NCBI GenBank assembly: GCA_963781195.1
Contig: CAWAEZ010000002.1
Location: forward strand, 1-64,000
DNA from: JAJPKK01 sp963781195
GTDB lineage: Bacteria; Pseudomonadota; Alphaproteobacteria; Rhizobiales; Xanthobacteraceae
Direction of reading: 5' to 3'
DNA: 64,000 bases
Part shown: positions 43,643-54,714 of the stretch, piece after piece
Position numbering within the stretch: position 1 is the first letter of the stretch
How the letters are laid out: each line of letters opens with the position of its first letter
Program-made: the position numbers and the translations under genes
Notes under the pieces: generated by a model
Databases searched by the model: none
What the model was told of the DNA's origin: nothing
The model's input: the letters and a program-made list of their open reading frames with translations, nothing else

Positions 43643-44326
43643 ATGCGAGTTCTCGCCATAGACACTGCGCTGGAGGCCTGCTCGGTCGCGGTCCTCGACA
43701 CCGAAAGCAGCAGCCGTGCGCGCAGCCGGTCGCTGCCGATGGCGCGTGGGCATGCCGAAGCGCTGATGCCCCTCATCGCGACGGTGATGAGCGAGGCGCG
43801 CACCGAATTCGCCGACCTCGACCGCATTGCCGTCACGGTCGGGCCGGGCAGCTTCACCGGATTGCGGGTCGGCGTCGCCGCCGCCCGCGGCATCGGCCTC
43901 GCCACCGGAAAGCCGGTGGTGGGTCTCACCACGCTGTCCGCCCTGGCGGTGCCGGTGATCGACACCGACGATACCAAGGCGGTCCTCGCGGCGATCGATG
44001 CCCGCCACGATCACGTCTACATGCAGCTGTTCGGCCCCGGCGGGCGCACCCTGATCGCGCCGCGGGTCGCTCATCTGCGCGACGCGGTTCGCGCGGCAAT
44101 GGCGAGCCCGACCCGAATCGTCGGCAACGCGTCGAAGCTCATCGAGGCGGCGTGGCCGGACAGCGAACGCCGCCCGCTGTCGGTGAGCGACGCCAGGGCG
44201 CCCGACATCGTCTGGGTCGCCCGCCTCGGAGCCGCTGCCGACCCCGATCCCGCCTCCGTCAAGCCGCTCTATCTGCGCGCAGCCGATGCCCGCCCGCAGA
44301 CGGCCGGCGTGCTGCCGCGGCAATGA
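43643..44326 (+). CDS. tsaB: tRNA t6A biosynthesis protein TsaB
   Basis: TsaB is a partner of TsaD in making N6-threonylcarbamoyladenosine at tRNA position 37. The 227-aa protein starts MRVLAIDTALEACSVAVLDT, the ASKHA phosphate-binding strand, and has RIAVTVGPGSFTGLRVGVAAARG, the family signature. An ATG at 43583 would add 20 residues with no family likeness, so 43643 is chosen, although neither has a strong SD. The next gene, rimI, starts at the overlapping ATGA, the usual tsaB-rimI pairing. Confidence 0.95.
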   Translation: MRVLAIDTALEACSVAVLDTESSSRARSRSLPMARGHAEALMPLIATVMSEARTEFADLDRIAVTVGPGSFTGLRVGVAAARGIGLATGKPVVGLTTLSALAVPVIDTDDTKAVLAAIDARHDHVYMQLFGPGGRTLIAPRVAHLRDAVRAAMASPTRIVGNASKLIEAAWPDSERRPLSVSDARAPDIVWVARLGAAADPDPASVKPLYLRAADARPQTAGVLPRQ

Positions 44327-44832
44327 CGCTGTTTCCCAAGATGGCGCGGTTTGCCAGGGTGCCCTGGCTGCGCCGCCGCCGGGCCGACCTGCCGGCCATC
44401 GCCCCGGGAGAGCTCGAGGACGCGGCACTTTTTGCCCTGCTGCACGCCGCATCGTTCCGCCGCGGCTGGAGTGCCGAGGAATTCGAGCTGCTGCTGGTCG
44501 AGCCCAATGTCGTGGCCGACCGCGCCATGGCGGGCCCCGACCTCGCCGGTTTCGTGGTGTCGCGGATCGCGGCCGACCAGGCGGAGATCCTCTCCATTGC
44601 GGTCGATCAGGCCTTTCGCGGCCAGGGCATCGCGCGCCGGATGCTCGACGTGCACCTGCGCCGGCTGGCGCTTTATGGCGTGGCGGTGGTGTTTCTCGAG
44701 GTCGATGAGCGCAACGATCCGGCGCGCCGGCTCTATGCCGGGTTCGGCTTCACCCAGGTCGGGCGCCGCGAGGCCTATTATGGCGGCGCTGCCGGCGCGG
44801 CGGCGCTCGTCCTTCGCCACAATCTCGCGTAA
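44323..44832 (+). CDS. rimI: Ribosomal-protein-S18 alanine N-acetyltransferase RimI
   Basis: RimI is a GNAT enzyme that acetylates the N-terminal alanine of S18 and possibly other proteins. The 169-aa protein has FRRGWSAEEFELLLVEPNVV, EILSIAVDQAFRGQGIARRML (acetyl-CoA motif RxxGxA) and VVFLEVDERNDPARRLYAGFGF. It carries an arginine-rich extension of about 25 residues at the N-terminus compared with E. coli RimI. Its start overlaps the tsaB stop, so the pair is translationally coupled. Confidence 0.93.
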   Translation: MTLFPKMARFARVPWLRRRRADLPAIAPGELEDAALFALLHAASFRRGWSAEEFELLLVEPNVVADRAMAGPDLAGFVVSRIAADQAEILSIAVDQAFRGQGIARRMLDVHLRRLALYGVAVVFLEVDERNDPARRLYAGFGFTQVGRREAYYGGAAGAAALVLRHNLA

Positions 44833-44842
44833 CGACTTGCCG

Positions 44843-45700
44843 ATGCTGCGTGCCGCCTACTCGCTCACCGCCATCACCATCCTCAGCCTCCTGCTGATCC
44901 CCGTGCAATGGCTCGCGGTGCGGCTGGAATGGCCGCTGCGCCGCCGCATCCCCACCTTCTATCATCGCCTGGTGTGCCGGATCCTCGGCATCCGCATCAA
45001 CGAGATCGGCTACCGGATCGGCGAGCATCCGTTGCTCATCGTGTCCAACCACACGTCATGGCTCGACATTTCGGTGATCACCGCGGTCGCGCCGGTGGTG
45101 TTTGTGGCGAAGAGCGAGGTGGCGGGGTGGCCGGTGTTCGGGCTGTTCGCCAAGCTGCAGCGGTCGGTCTTCGTCGACCGTGCCCGCCGCCACAAGACCG
45201 CCGACGTCAACAGCGAGATCGCCCGGCGGCTCGCCGGCGGCGACCCGGTGCTGCTGTTCGGCGAGGGTACCTCCAGCGACGGCAATCGCGTGCTCGCCTT
45301 CCGCAGTGCCCTCGTCGGCGCCGCGGGGGATGCCCTAGCGGAGGCCGAACATGCCGGGCGGGTCTGGATCCAACCGCTCTCGGTCGCCTATACGGGGCTG
45401 CTCGGCCTGCCGCTCGACCGCCATACCCGCCCCCGGGTCGCGTGGTACGGCGGAGCGGACCTGTGGCCGCATCTGTCCTGGCTGGTGTCCCACGGCGCCA
45501 TCGACGCGGCTGTCACCTGGGGCGAGCCCATCGCCTACGGCGAAGCCTCCGATCGCAAGGCCGTCACCCGGCAACTCGAAAGCGCGGTGCGCAGCCTGAC
45601 CGTCGCGGCGTTGCGTGGCCGCTCGGCGGAACTCGCCCCCCAACCCGGCCGGGATGGAACTGCAGCCGACAATTCCTTTTTGCCGGGAAAGGCGTTATGA
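44843..45700 (+). CDS. 1-acyl-sn-glycerol-3-phosphate acyltransferase family protein
   Basis: This 285-aa PlsC-domain acyltransferase makes phosphatidic acid from lysophosphatidic acid, or acylates a related lipid such as ornithine lipid (OlsA-like). An N-terminal membrane anchor (AYSLTAITILSLLLIPVQWL) is followed by the catalytic HX4D box NHTSWLD at about 72-78, KSEVAGWPVFGLFAKLQRSVFVDR and FGEGTSSDGNRVLAFRSAL. The short interval to rimI (10 bp) suggests one operon. The substrate cannot be separated from sequence. Confidence 0.88.
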   Translation: MLRAAYSLTAITILSLLLIPVQWLAVRLEWPLRRRIPTFYHRLVCRILGIRINEIGYRIGEHPLLIVSNHTSWLDISVITAVAPVVFVAKSEVAGWPVFGLFAKLQRSVFVDRARRHKTADVNSEIARRLAGGDPVLLFGEGTSSDGNRVLAFRSALVGAAGDALAEAEHAGRVWIQPLSVAYTGLLGLPLDRHTRPRVAWYGGADLWPHLSWLVSHGAIDAAVTWGEPIAYGEASDRKAVTRQLESAVRSLTVAALRGRSAELAPQPGRDGTAADNSFLPGKAL

Positions 45701-45797
45701 CGACGGCGTTCGGGGTGCCCGTCGGCCCGCCCTGCGACCTCCCCCGCGGCGGTGGTGAGGCCGCGACGACGAGCGGTCACCGGACGAGACCACGAGG

Positions 45798-47198
<1,401 letters not shown>

Positions 47199-47203
47199 TT
47201 CCT

Positions 47204-48274
47204 TTGGCGAGACGCCCTGCCGATCCCGGATTGGTTCTTCCTCCCGCACCGGCGGAGGCCGCGACCCAGATCGTGGTCGCGTTCGACGACAACCGCCTCG
47301 CCTCGGCGCTGTTCGGCCAGTACGGGCAGAACCTCGCGCTGATCGAGCGCCGGCTCGGGGTCGTTGCCGAGCAGCGCGGCAATCATGTGACCCTTGACGG
47401 CAGTCGCGACGGCTGCGAGCAGGCGCGCCGCGTGCTCGAAGGTCTGTATGAGCAACTCAAGCGCGGCCGCGACCTCGTCACCGGCGACGTCGAAGGCGCC
47501 ATCCGGCTCGCCATCGCCCAGGGCTCGCTGTTCGACTTCGACCCTTCCGCGACCCGGACGAGCTTCGAGGAGATCAACCTGCGCAAGCGGCCGGTGCGCG
47601 CCCGTACCGCCGTGCAGGACGCCTACATCCGGGCGCTGCGGCGCCATGCCATGGTGTTCGGCATCGGTCCGGCGGGCACCGGCAAGACCTGGCTCGCGGT
47701 GGCCCATGCCATCGCCCTGTTCGAGCGCAAGGAGGTCGACCGCATCATCCTGTCGCGGCCGGCGGTGGAGGCCGGCGAGCGGCTCGGCTTCCTGCCCGGC
47801 GATCTGCGCGAAAAGGTCGATCCGTATCTGCGCCCGATCTACGATGCGCTCGGCGACCTGATGGACTCCCGCATCGTCGAGCGGGCGCTGCAGACCAACG
47901 AGATCGAAATCGCGCCGCTCGCCTTCATGCGCGGGCGCACGCTCTCCAACGCCGTTATCATCCTCGACGAGGCGCAGAATACCACCTCGATGCAGATGAA
48001 GATGTTTCTCACCCGGCTCGGCGAGAACAGCCGCATGATCATCACCGGCGATCCGAGCCAGGTCGACCTGCCGCCGGGCCAGACCTCCGGCCTCGCCGAG
48101 GCGGCGCGGCTGCTCGCCAATGTCGACGGCATCGGCCATGTGGTGTTCAGCCACGAAGACGTCATTCGCCATGACCTCGTCGCCAAAATCGTCGCCGCCT
48201 ACGATCGGGCGTCCGGCAAGCTGGCCGGCCGGCCGGATAAAAAGGCGGACGGAAAGGCGGACGCCAAGGAATGA
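47204..48274 (+). CDS. phoH: PhoH-family ATPase
   Basis: This 356-aa P-loop ATPase is related to superfamily I helicases and is often linked with YbeY in RNA quality control. An N-terminal KH-like domain (about 20-120) leads to the PhoH ATPase with Walker A GPAGTGKT, Walker B in VIILDEAQNTT, and GDPSQVDLPPG. The start codon is a TTG at 47204 that follows GGGAGCCTGATTCC. The stop overlaps the ybeY start (ATGA, 48271). The order miaB-phoH-ybeY-corC-lnt is conserved in Rhizobiales. Confidence 0.93.
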   Translation: MARRPADPGLVLPPAPAEAATQIVVAFDDNRLASALFGQYGQNLALIERRLGVVAEQRGNHVTLDGSRDGCEQARRVLEGLYEQLKRGRDLVTGDVEGAIRLAIAQGSLFDFDPSATRTSFEEINLRKRPVRARTAVQDAYIRALRRHAMVFGIGPAGTGKTWLAVAHAIALFERKEVDRIILSRPAVEAGERLGFLPGDLREKVDPYLRPIYDALGDLMDSRIVERALQTNEIEIAPLAFMRGRTLSNAVIILDEAQNTTSMQMKMFLTRLGENSRMIITGDPSQVDLPPGQTSGLAEAARLLANVDGIGHVVFSHEDVIRHDLVAKIVAAYDRASGKLAGRPDKKADGKADAKE

Positions 48275-48780
48275 CGGCCGTCTCTCCCCGCGCGGCGACG
48301 GCCGGCCCGACCGTCGAGGTCCTGGTGGAATCCCCGCTGTGGGGTCGGTTGCCCGACGCCGAGGCCGTGGTATGCCGCGCGATTGCGGCTGCGGCGGTGC
48401 GCGAAGGTACGGTGGTGCCCGCCGCGGAGGTCGCCGTCCTGCTGTGCGACGATGCCGTCATCGCTGCGCTCAATGCCCGGTGGCGCGGCCGTGACGAGCC
48501 GACCAATGTCCTGTCGTTCCCGGCGCCGGATCCCGGCGATCCCGCAGCGCCGGCCCACCTGGGCGACATCGCAATTGCCTGCGAGACAGTCGTCCGGGAA
48601 GCCGGCGAACAGGGGCGCACGGAATCATCCCACCTCTCGCATCTCGCGGTGCATGGCTTTCTGCATCTTTTGGGCTACGATCACGGAACCGAAGACGAGG
48701 CCGAGCAGATGGAACAGCTCGAGCGCGAAATCCTCGCCAGCCTGGGCATTCCTGATCCCTATGCCGCGTCCGAGGCTTGA
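48271..48780 (+). CDS. ybeY: Endoribonuclease YbeY
   Basis: YbeY is a metal-dependent endoribonuclease needed for 16S rRNA 3'-end maturation and ribosome quality control. The 169-aa protein has the zinc motif HGFLHLLGYDH (H-x3-H-x5-H) and VLSFPAPDPGDPAAPAHLGD. It overlaps phoH by 4 bp and lies 9 bp before the corC gene, fitting the usual operon. Confidence 0.96.
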   Translation: MTAVSPRAATAGPTVEVLVESPLWGRLPDAEAVVCRAIAAAAVREGTVVPAAEVAVLLCDDAVIAALNARWRGRDEPTNVLSFPAPDPGDPAAPAHLGDIAIACETVVREAGEQGRTESSHLSHLAVHGFLHLLGYDHGTEDEAEQMEQLEREILASLGIPDPYAASEA

Positions 48781-48789
48781 ACTGGTGCC

Positions 48790-49980
48790 ATGCCCGACAA
48801 TTCTCTGCCCATAACGGCCAATTCCGATCCCGACCCGGCCAGTGTGCCCGACGCCGCCGCGGCGCGCGCGCCCGCGGCCGGTACCGCCCGGGAAAAGTCG
48901 GAGTCGCTTTCCACCCGGCTGCTGCGCGCCGTGTTCGGCTGGAGCCCCACCTCGATCCGGTCCGACCTGCAGGTGCTGCTCGAAGGCGAAGGCGCGGAAA
49001 CCGGGTTCTCGCCGGACGAGAGCAGGATGCTCAAGAACATCCTGAGCCTGCGCGAGCGACGGGTCGACGATGTCATGGTGCCGCGCACCGACATCATCGC
49101 GGTGCAGCGGGATGTTCCGCTCGGCGATCTCTTGAAGGTCTTCAAGGACGCGGCTCATTCCCGCCTGGTCGTCTACAACGACACCCTCGACGATCCCATC
49201 GGGATGGTTCACATCCGCGACATGATCACCTTCATGATGGCGCAGGCGGCGGCCGCGGCGGACGCCAGCGCGGCCCGAGGCCAGCCGCAGCCCGAGGGAC
49301 TCGATCTGGCCGCGATCGATCTCACGATGCCGCTGTCGGCGACCAAGATCATCCGCACCATGCTGTTCGTGCCGCCCTCGATGCCGGCCATCGATCTGCT
49401 GGCGAAGATGCAGGCGACGCGGATCCATCTCGCGCTCGTCATCGACGAGTATGGCGGCAGCGAAGGCATCGTCTCCATCGAGGACATCGTCGAGGAGATC
49501 GTCGGCGAGATCGACGACGAGCACGACGAGGCGGCGGCGAAATCGGTGATCCGCCAGAGCGACGGCTCGTTCATCGCGGTCGGCCGCGCGAGCCTCGAAG
49601 AGGCGGTCGCGGTGATCGGCCCGGAGTTCGACGTCGGCAAGGCCACCGAGGAGGTCGACACCATCGCCGGCTACATCGTCACCCTGGTCGACCGGGTGCC
49701 GGTGCGCGGCGAGCTGGTGCCAGGACCCGGCACCTTCGAGATCGAGATTCTCGACGCCGATCCGCGCCGGGTGAAGCGCGTGCGCATCTATCCGAGCAAG
49801 GAGCGTCGACGGGTGATCGAACGCAACCCGCGCCAGGTGCGTAGTCCCACCACCGCGCCCGCGCCCGATCAGGGCTCCGCCGCCGTCGCGTCGGATCAGC
49901 TCGAGCCACCGCCAGCCACGCCAGCGGCCCCCGCCGATGCGCCGGCCGCGCCGCCTGCCGGATCGACGCCGCAGCCGTGA
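48790..49980 (+). CDS. CorC/TlyC-type CBS-domain protein
   Basis: This 396-aa protein has two CBS domains (about 95-230, VDDVMVPRTDIIAVQRDVPL, IHLALVIDEYGGSEGIVSIE) and the CorC/HlyC C-terminal domain (about 250-340, VDTIAGYIVTLVDRVPVRGE). It lacks the N-terminal DUF21 membrane domain, so it is the soluble CorC form, implicated in Mg2+/Co2+ efflux or ribosome/membrane homeostasis. The ends differ from family members: a Ser/Ala/Pro-rich N-terminus and a proline/alanine tail of about 60 residues. It overlaps lnt by 4 bp (GTGA). Confidence 0.9.
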   Translation: MPDNSLPITANSDPDPASVPDAAAARAPAAGTAREKSESLSTRLLRAVFGWSPTSIRSDLQVLLEGEGAETGFSPDESRMLKNILSLRERRVDDVMVPRTDIIAVQRDVPLGDLLKVFKDAAHSRLVVYNDTLDDPIGMVHIRDMITFMMAQAAAAADASAARGQPQPEGLDLAAIDLTMPLSATKIIRTMLFVPPSMPAIDLLAKMQATRIHLALVIDEYGGSEGIVSIEDIVEEIVGEIDDEHDEAAAKSVIRQSDGSFIAVGRASLEEAVAVIGPEFDVGKATEEVDTIAGYIVTLVDRVPVRGELVPGPGTFEIEILDADPRRVKRVRIYPSKERRRVIERNPRQVRSPTTAPAPDQGSAAVASDQLEPPPATPAAPADAPAAPPAGSTPQP

Positions 49981-51560
49981 ATTTCTTCCGCCTCGCCCAG
50001 CCCGTCATTCTCGCCTGGGGATGGCGCCGCGCTGCGATCGCGTTCGTCGCCGGCCTCGCCTCGACGCTGGCGATGGCGCCGATCCATGCCTGGCCGGTGC
50101 TGTTCGTCACCTTCCCCCTGCTGGTCTGGTTGGTCGATGGCGCGACCGCGACGCGGTGGAGCGGCGCCGGCGCCGGATTCGTGATCGGCTGGTGGTTCGG
50201 CTTCGGCTACTTCGTCGCCGGGCTCTACTGGATCGGCTACGCATTCCTGGTCGACGCCAAGACGTTTGGCTGGCTGCTGCCGGTCGCAGTCACCGCACTC
50301 CCCGCCGGGCTCGCGATTTTCACCGGACTCGGCGTCGCCGCCGCCCGCATGGTGTGGACGCCGGGGCCGTTGCGCATCGTTACGCTCGCGGCCGCGCTCA
50401 CGATCAGCGAATGGCTGCGCGGACACGTGCTGACGGGATTTCCGTGGAACGTGTTCGGCTATGCCCTGACCTCTCCGCTTCCGCTCGCCCAGGGCGCCGC
50501 GGTGTTCGGCATCTGGGGCCTGACCTTCATTGCGGTGGCGGTGTTCGCGAGCCCCGCGGTGCTTGCCGACGAGGCCAAGCGGCGCCGTTGGATGCCGGTG
50601 CTCGCCGCGCTCGCGGTGCTGGCCGCGCTGGCGACGTTCGGAGCGATCCGCCTCGCTCTCAATCCCACCGAAACGGTGGGCGGCGTGCACCTCCGGATCA
50701 TGCAGCCGAATTTGCAGCAGGACGTCAAATTCAACTACGGCGCCAAGACCGAGGTGATGAAGCGCTATGTGGACCTATCCCACAACGACGATGGGCAGGG
50801 GCCCGACATCGCGGGGGTTACCCACCTGATCTGGCCGGAATCCGCGTTTCCGTTCTTCCTCACGCGGGAGCCGGACGCCCTGGCGGCGATCGCCAGGCTG
50901 CTGCCGTCCGGTGCCGTGTTGATCACCGGAGCCGCACGCGCCGTGGACCCGCCGCCCGGCAGCCGCGTCGTGCGCGCTTACAACTCGATCTACGTCATCG
51001 ACCACGACGGATCGGTCCTCTCGATCTACGACAAGCTGCACCTCGTTCCGTTCGGCGAATACTTGCCGTTTCAGAGTTTTCTCGAAAGCCTCGGCCTGAT
51101 GCAGCTGACCAAGGTGCAGGGCGGCTTTCTCGCCGGCGAGCGGCGCCGGCGGATCGCCGTTCCAGGGGCCCCGGCGATGCTGCCCTTGATCTGCTACGAG
51201 GTCATCTTTCCGGGCCAGGCGGTGCCGCCGGGCGAGCGCCCGGGCTGGCTTTTGAACGTCACCAATGATGCGTGGTTCGGCATCAGCTCCGGCCCTTACC
51301 AGCATCTGCAGCAGGCCCGTGTGCTCGCCATCGAGGAAGGGCTGCCCCTGGTGCGGGCCGCCAATGACGGCGTGTCGGCGGTGATCGATCCGTTCGGCCG
51401 CCTGGTTCATTCGCTGCCGCTGGGGACCGCGGGAATTCTGGACTCGGAACTGCCGCGATCCATCACCGCCACGATCTACGCAAGGTTTGGCGACCTCTGG
51501 TTGTGGATTCTTATCGCAGTTGTTCTTGCGGCGGCGCTACGTGCTCGCGTCCGTAAATAG
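49977..51560 (+). CDS. lnt: Apolipoprotein N-acyltransferase
   Basis: Lnt adds the third acyl chain to lipoproteins in the inner membrane. The 527-aa protein has about six membrane segments in the first 210 residues and a nitrilase-like periplasmic domain. The catalytic triad is visible: Glu in IWPESAFPFFL, Lys in YDKLHLVPFGEYLPF and Cys in PLICYEVIFPG. A final membrane helix ends the protein. Translation starts at GTG 49977, overlapping the CorC stop. It is the last gene of the miaB-lnt block before the praR promoter region. Confidence 0.96.
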   Translation: MNFFRLAQPVILAWGWRRAAIAFVAGLASTLAMAPIHAWPVLFVTFPLLVWLVDGATATRWSGAGAGFVIGWWFGFGYFVAGLYWIGYAFLVDAKTFGWLLPVAVTALPAGLAIFTGLGVAAARMVWTPGPLRIVTLAAALTISEWLRGHVLTGFPWNVFGYALTSPLPLAQGAAVFGIWGLTFIAVAVFASPAVLADEAKRRRWMPVLAALAVLAALATFGAIRLALNPTETVGGVHLRIMQPNLQQDVKFNYGAKTEVMKRYVDLSHNDDGQGPDIAGVTHLIWPESAFPFFLTREPDALAAIARLLPSGAVLITGAARAVDPPPGSRVVRAYNSIYVIDHDGSVLSIYDKLHLVPFGEYLPFQSFLESLGLMQLTKVQGGFLAGERRRRIAVPGAPAMLPLICYEVIFPGQAVPPGERPGWLLNVTNDAWFGISSGPYQHLQQARVLAIEEGLPLVRAANDGVSAVIDPFGRLVHSLPLGTAGILDSELPRSITATIYARFGDLWLWILIAVVLAAALRARVRK

Positions 51561-51762
51561 CGATTATCGAAAGTACAACATTGGCGTGTGAGCGGGTTGC
51601 GTAAGTGTAATTATCCCAAAACTGCATATACTTTCAATTTTCAGCACTAAATCTGCTTTATTTCGCCTATCTTGATTTAACTCAGCCGAATCATCCGTTG
51701 CGCTTTGGTTGTGTCAGGTGCATGACGCCGAGTTCCAGGTGGTTTCATAAGGAGAAAGCTGG
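51561..51762 (+). promoter_or_regulatory. AT-rich regulatory region of praR
   Basis: These 202 bp are clearly more AT-rich than the surroundings. They contain TATACT (51627-51632) as a possible -10 and an inverted pair GAAAGTA (51569-51575) / TACTTTC (51629-51635), one arm of which overlaps that box. Autoregulation by PraR is known in Rhizobiales; that these arms are its operator is inference. AAGGAGAAAG precedes the praR start. Confidence 0.45.
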
Positions 51763-52188
51763 ATGGCCAAGAAGGCTCCAAACCCAATCGACAAGCATGT
51801 GGGCAGCCGGGTCCGGATGCGTCGCATGATGCTGGGGATGAGCCAAGAAAAGCTTGGTGACGCGCTCGGCCTGACGTTCCAGCAGGTGCAGAAATACGAG
51901 AAGGGCACCAACCGTATCGGGGCGAGCCGGCTGCAGCAGATTTCCCAGATCCTGCAGGTTCCCGTGGCCTTCTTCTTCGAGGGCGCCCCGGTCGTGCCGG
52001 GCGAGTTCGAGCCGGCCCCGGGCATGGCAGAAGCCCCTTCCCCTGCTTATGTTTCCGACTTCCTCGCGACCTCCGACGGTTTGTCTTTGACCAAGGCTTT
52101 CATGCGGATCAAAGACGCCAAGCTGCGGCGCCGCATCGTCGATCTCGTTCAGCAGATCGCCGGCGACGAGAGCGAACCCGCGGCGTAG
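51763..52188 (+). CDS. praR: PraR/PhrR XRE-type transcriptional regulator
   Basis: This 141-aa DNA-binding protein starts MAKKAPNPIDKHVGSRVRMR and has an XRE helix-turn-helix (about 15-70, MSQEKLGDALGLTFQQVQKYEKG). The C-terminal 70 residues (LTKAFMRIKDAKLRRRIVDL) probably dimerise. Sequence and position between lnt and metK match PhrR of Sinorhizobium and PraR of Azorhizobium, which represses reb genes and affects quorum sensing and attachment. The ATG follows AAGGAGAAAGCTGG. Confidence 0.9.
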   Translation: MAKKAPNPIDKHVGSRVRMRRMMLGMSQEKLGDALGLTFQQVQKYEKGTNRIGASRLQQISQILQVPVAFFFEGAPVVPGEFEPAPGMAEAPSPAYVSDFLATSDGLSLTKAFMRIKDAKLRRRIVDLVQQIAGDESEPAA

Positions 52189-52246
52189 AGCCCGCGGCCG
52201 GCGTACCTCAAGTTCCACTTTCGTCCGCTTCGGCCGGTGGCGGGCT
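52189..52246 (+). terminator. Hairpin after praR
   Basis: AGCCCGC (52189-52195) pairs with GCGGGCT (52240-52246), and the inner GCCGG/CCGGC continues the stem, starting one base after the praR stop. No U-run follows, so it may stabilise the praR mRNA end or terminate with Rho rather than be an intrinsic terminator. Confidence 0.45.
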
Positions 52247-52330
52247 GCCTCCCGCGCCCTCCCGCGCCCCTCTCGCCCACTGCGGCCCACCATGAGGCTT
52301 CCGCCGCTGGACCTTGACCGCGGGAAGCCG

Positions 52331-52393
52331 CACTGACAGAACACGCCGTCATAGGCGGCGCGAGCAGAACTCGCGTCTGTGGGGAGATCATCA

Positions 52394-52396
<3 letters not shown>
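52331..52396 (+). promoter_or_regulatory. Candidate structured leader enclosing the metK start
   Basis: The last 65 nt before metK can fold into a small junction: CGCC-GTCATA-GGCG (52344-52357), CGCGAG-CAGAA-CTCGCG (52360-52376) and a closing helix ACAGA/TCTGT (52336-52340 with 52376-52380). An outer helix pairs CACTG (52331-52335) with CAGTG (52392-52396), the last three bases of which are the GTG start. The SD GGGGAGA sits in the internal loop. It does not match the SAM-II or SAM/SAH riboswitch consensus known to me. Confidence 0.4.
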
Positions 52397-53587
<1,191 letters not shown>

Positions 53588-53678
53588 GCGCCTGGCCGCC
53601 CGGCGGGAACTGGTTGCGGGATGCTGGTTGCGTCATGCGGGTTGATCGCAGTCTCCGACCGTCCGGCATGTCGCGCGG

Positions 53679-54398
53679 ATGATCGAACACCGCACCCTCG
53701 ACGAGGACCCCGGCGGCGCCCGCGACCGCGCGTTCTTCGGGCGCCGCAAAGGCCACCGGCTGCGGCCGCACCATGCCGCGCTGATCGAGACCCTGCTGCC
53801 GCGGCTCGCCCTCGACATCGCATCGCCGCCGCCGGGCGATCTTGCCGCGCTGTTCGGCGGTGGCGCGGACGAGGTGCGGCTCGAGATCGGGTTCGGTGGC
53901 GGCGAACATCTTTTCGCGCAGGCGAGGGCGGCCCCGCGAACCGGGTTCATCGGTTGCGAGCCGTTCGTCAACGGCATGGCGAAGATCCTCGCTCTCATCG
54001 AGGCGGGGGGCGTCGGCAACGTCCGGCTCTATGCCGGCGATGCGATGGACCTCCTGCGCTGGCTCCCGACGGCTTCGCTCGCCGGGGTCGACCTGCTCTA
54101 CGCCGACCCGTGGCCGAAACGGCGGCATTGGAAGCGGCGCTTCGTGCAGGACGACACCCTCGCGTTGCTGGCGCGGGTGCTGGCGCCGGGCGCGCTGTTC
54201 CGCTTTGCGACCGACATCCCCGACTACGCCGCCTGGACCTTGGAGCGGGCGCTGCGCGCGCCGGGGTTCGCGTGGACTGCCGAATGCGCGGACGACTGGC
54301 GCCGGCCGTGGCCGGGCTTCGGCGGCACCCGCTACGAGGCCAAGGCGATCCGCGCGGGCCGGACGCCCTGCTATCTGGCGTTCCGCCGGCTCGGCTGA
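53679..54398 (+). CDS. trmB: tRNA (guanine-N7-)-methyltransferase
   Basis: TrmB forms m7G46 in tRNA. The 239-aa protein has FFGRRKGHRLRPHH at the N-terminus, the SAM-binding strand VRLEIGFGGGEHLFAQA, the catalytic-loop motif LLYADPWPKRRHWKRRFV (D-P-W-P-K) and the C-terminal TRYEAKAIRAGRTPCYLAF. It follows metK by 91 bp on the same strand. All expected motifs are intact. Confidence 0.96.
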   Translation: MIEHRTLDEDPGGARDRAFFGRRKGHRLRPHHAALIETLLPRLALDIASPPPGDLAALFGGGADEVRLEIGFGGGEHLFAQARAAPRTGFIGCEPFVNGMAKILALIEAGGVGNVRLYAGDAMDLLRWLPTASLAGVDLLYADPWPKRRHWKRRFVQDDTLALLARVLAPGALFRFATDIPDYAAWTLERALRAPGFAWTAECADDWRRPWPGFGGTRYEAKAIRAGRTPCYLAFRRLG

Positions 54399-54470
54399 GA
54401 GGCCGCTCTACGGCCGTCGGACCGGCCCGGCCGCGGCGCCCGAAATCCCCGCCGACCGCCGCTCTCCATC

Positions 54471-54498
54471 TTGCGCCGGTCGCGTAAATCGCTATATT
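54471..54498 (+). promoter_or_regulatory. Candidate sigma-70 promoter of the rimP operon
   Basis: TTGCGC (54471-54476), a 16-bp spacer and TATATT (54493-54498) resemble -35/-10 boxes upstream of the rimP-nusA-infB genes. They stand out in a GC-rich surrounding. Confidence 0.5.
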
Positions 54499-54550
54499 CC
54501 CGCTGTCTAGTTCGACATCTCATAACGGTCGATTTTCGGCCGGTTCGTGA

Positions 54551-54585
54551 GAGTGGGCCCCGCCCGGGACCCGCTCTTTTTTATT
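54551..54585 (+). terminator. Intrinsic terminator / attenuator in the rimP leader
   Basis: AGAGTGGG pairs with CCCGCTCT (one U-G pair), with an inner CCCG/CGGG, followed by TTTTTTATT. This is the clearest intrinsic terminator in the window. It lies about 150 bp past the trmB stop and about 130 bp before rimP, so it can end trmB transcripts or attenuate the rimP operon. Confidence 0.85.
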
Positions 54586-54628
54586 ACCTGCGTCGCGCAA
54601 ATTCTGCGGCACGCAGGTTTCCGTAGCC

Positions 54629-54699
54629 GGGCCTGAACCGAGACACCGGGCCTGAACCGAGACAACGGGCCTGAACCGACGGGCCTGAACCGAGACAAG
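54629..54699. repeat. Four copies of GGGCCTGAACCGAGACA repeat
   Basis: Units at 54629-54647, 54648-54666, 54667-54680 (shortened to 14 bp) and 54681-54699 stand directly before rimP. The repeat array occupies the place of the ribosome binding site region; only AAGGG near 54697-54701 resembles one. Confidence 0.9.
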
Positions 54700-54714
54700 G
54701 GTACGCGACGCTTG

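Larger units (their letters stand above)
54399..54714 (+). other. 316-bp rimP leader region
   Basis: No gene is seen. The gap holds a candidate promoter (54471-54498), an intrinsic terminator (54551-54585) and four copies of a GGGCCTGAACCGAGACA repeat (54629-54699), in that order before the rimP start. A transcript from the promoter would meet the terminator after about 60 nt, so this is a plausible attenuator for the rimP-nusA-infB operon. Confidence 0.6.
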
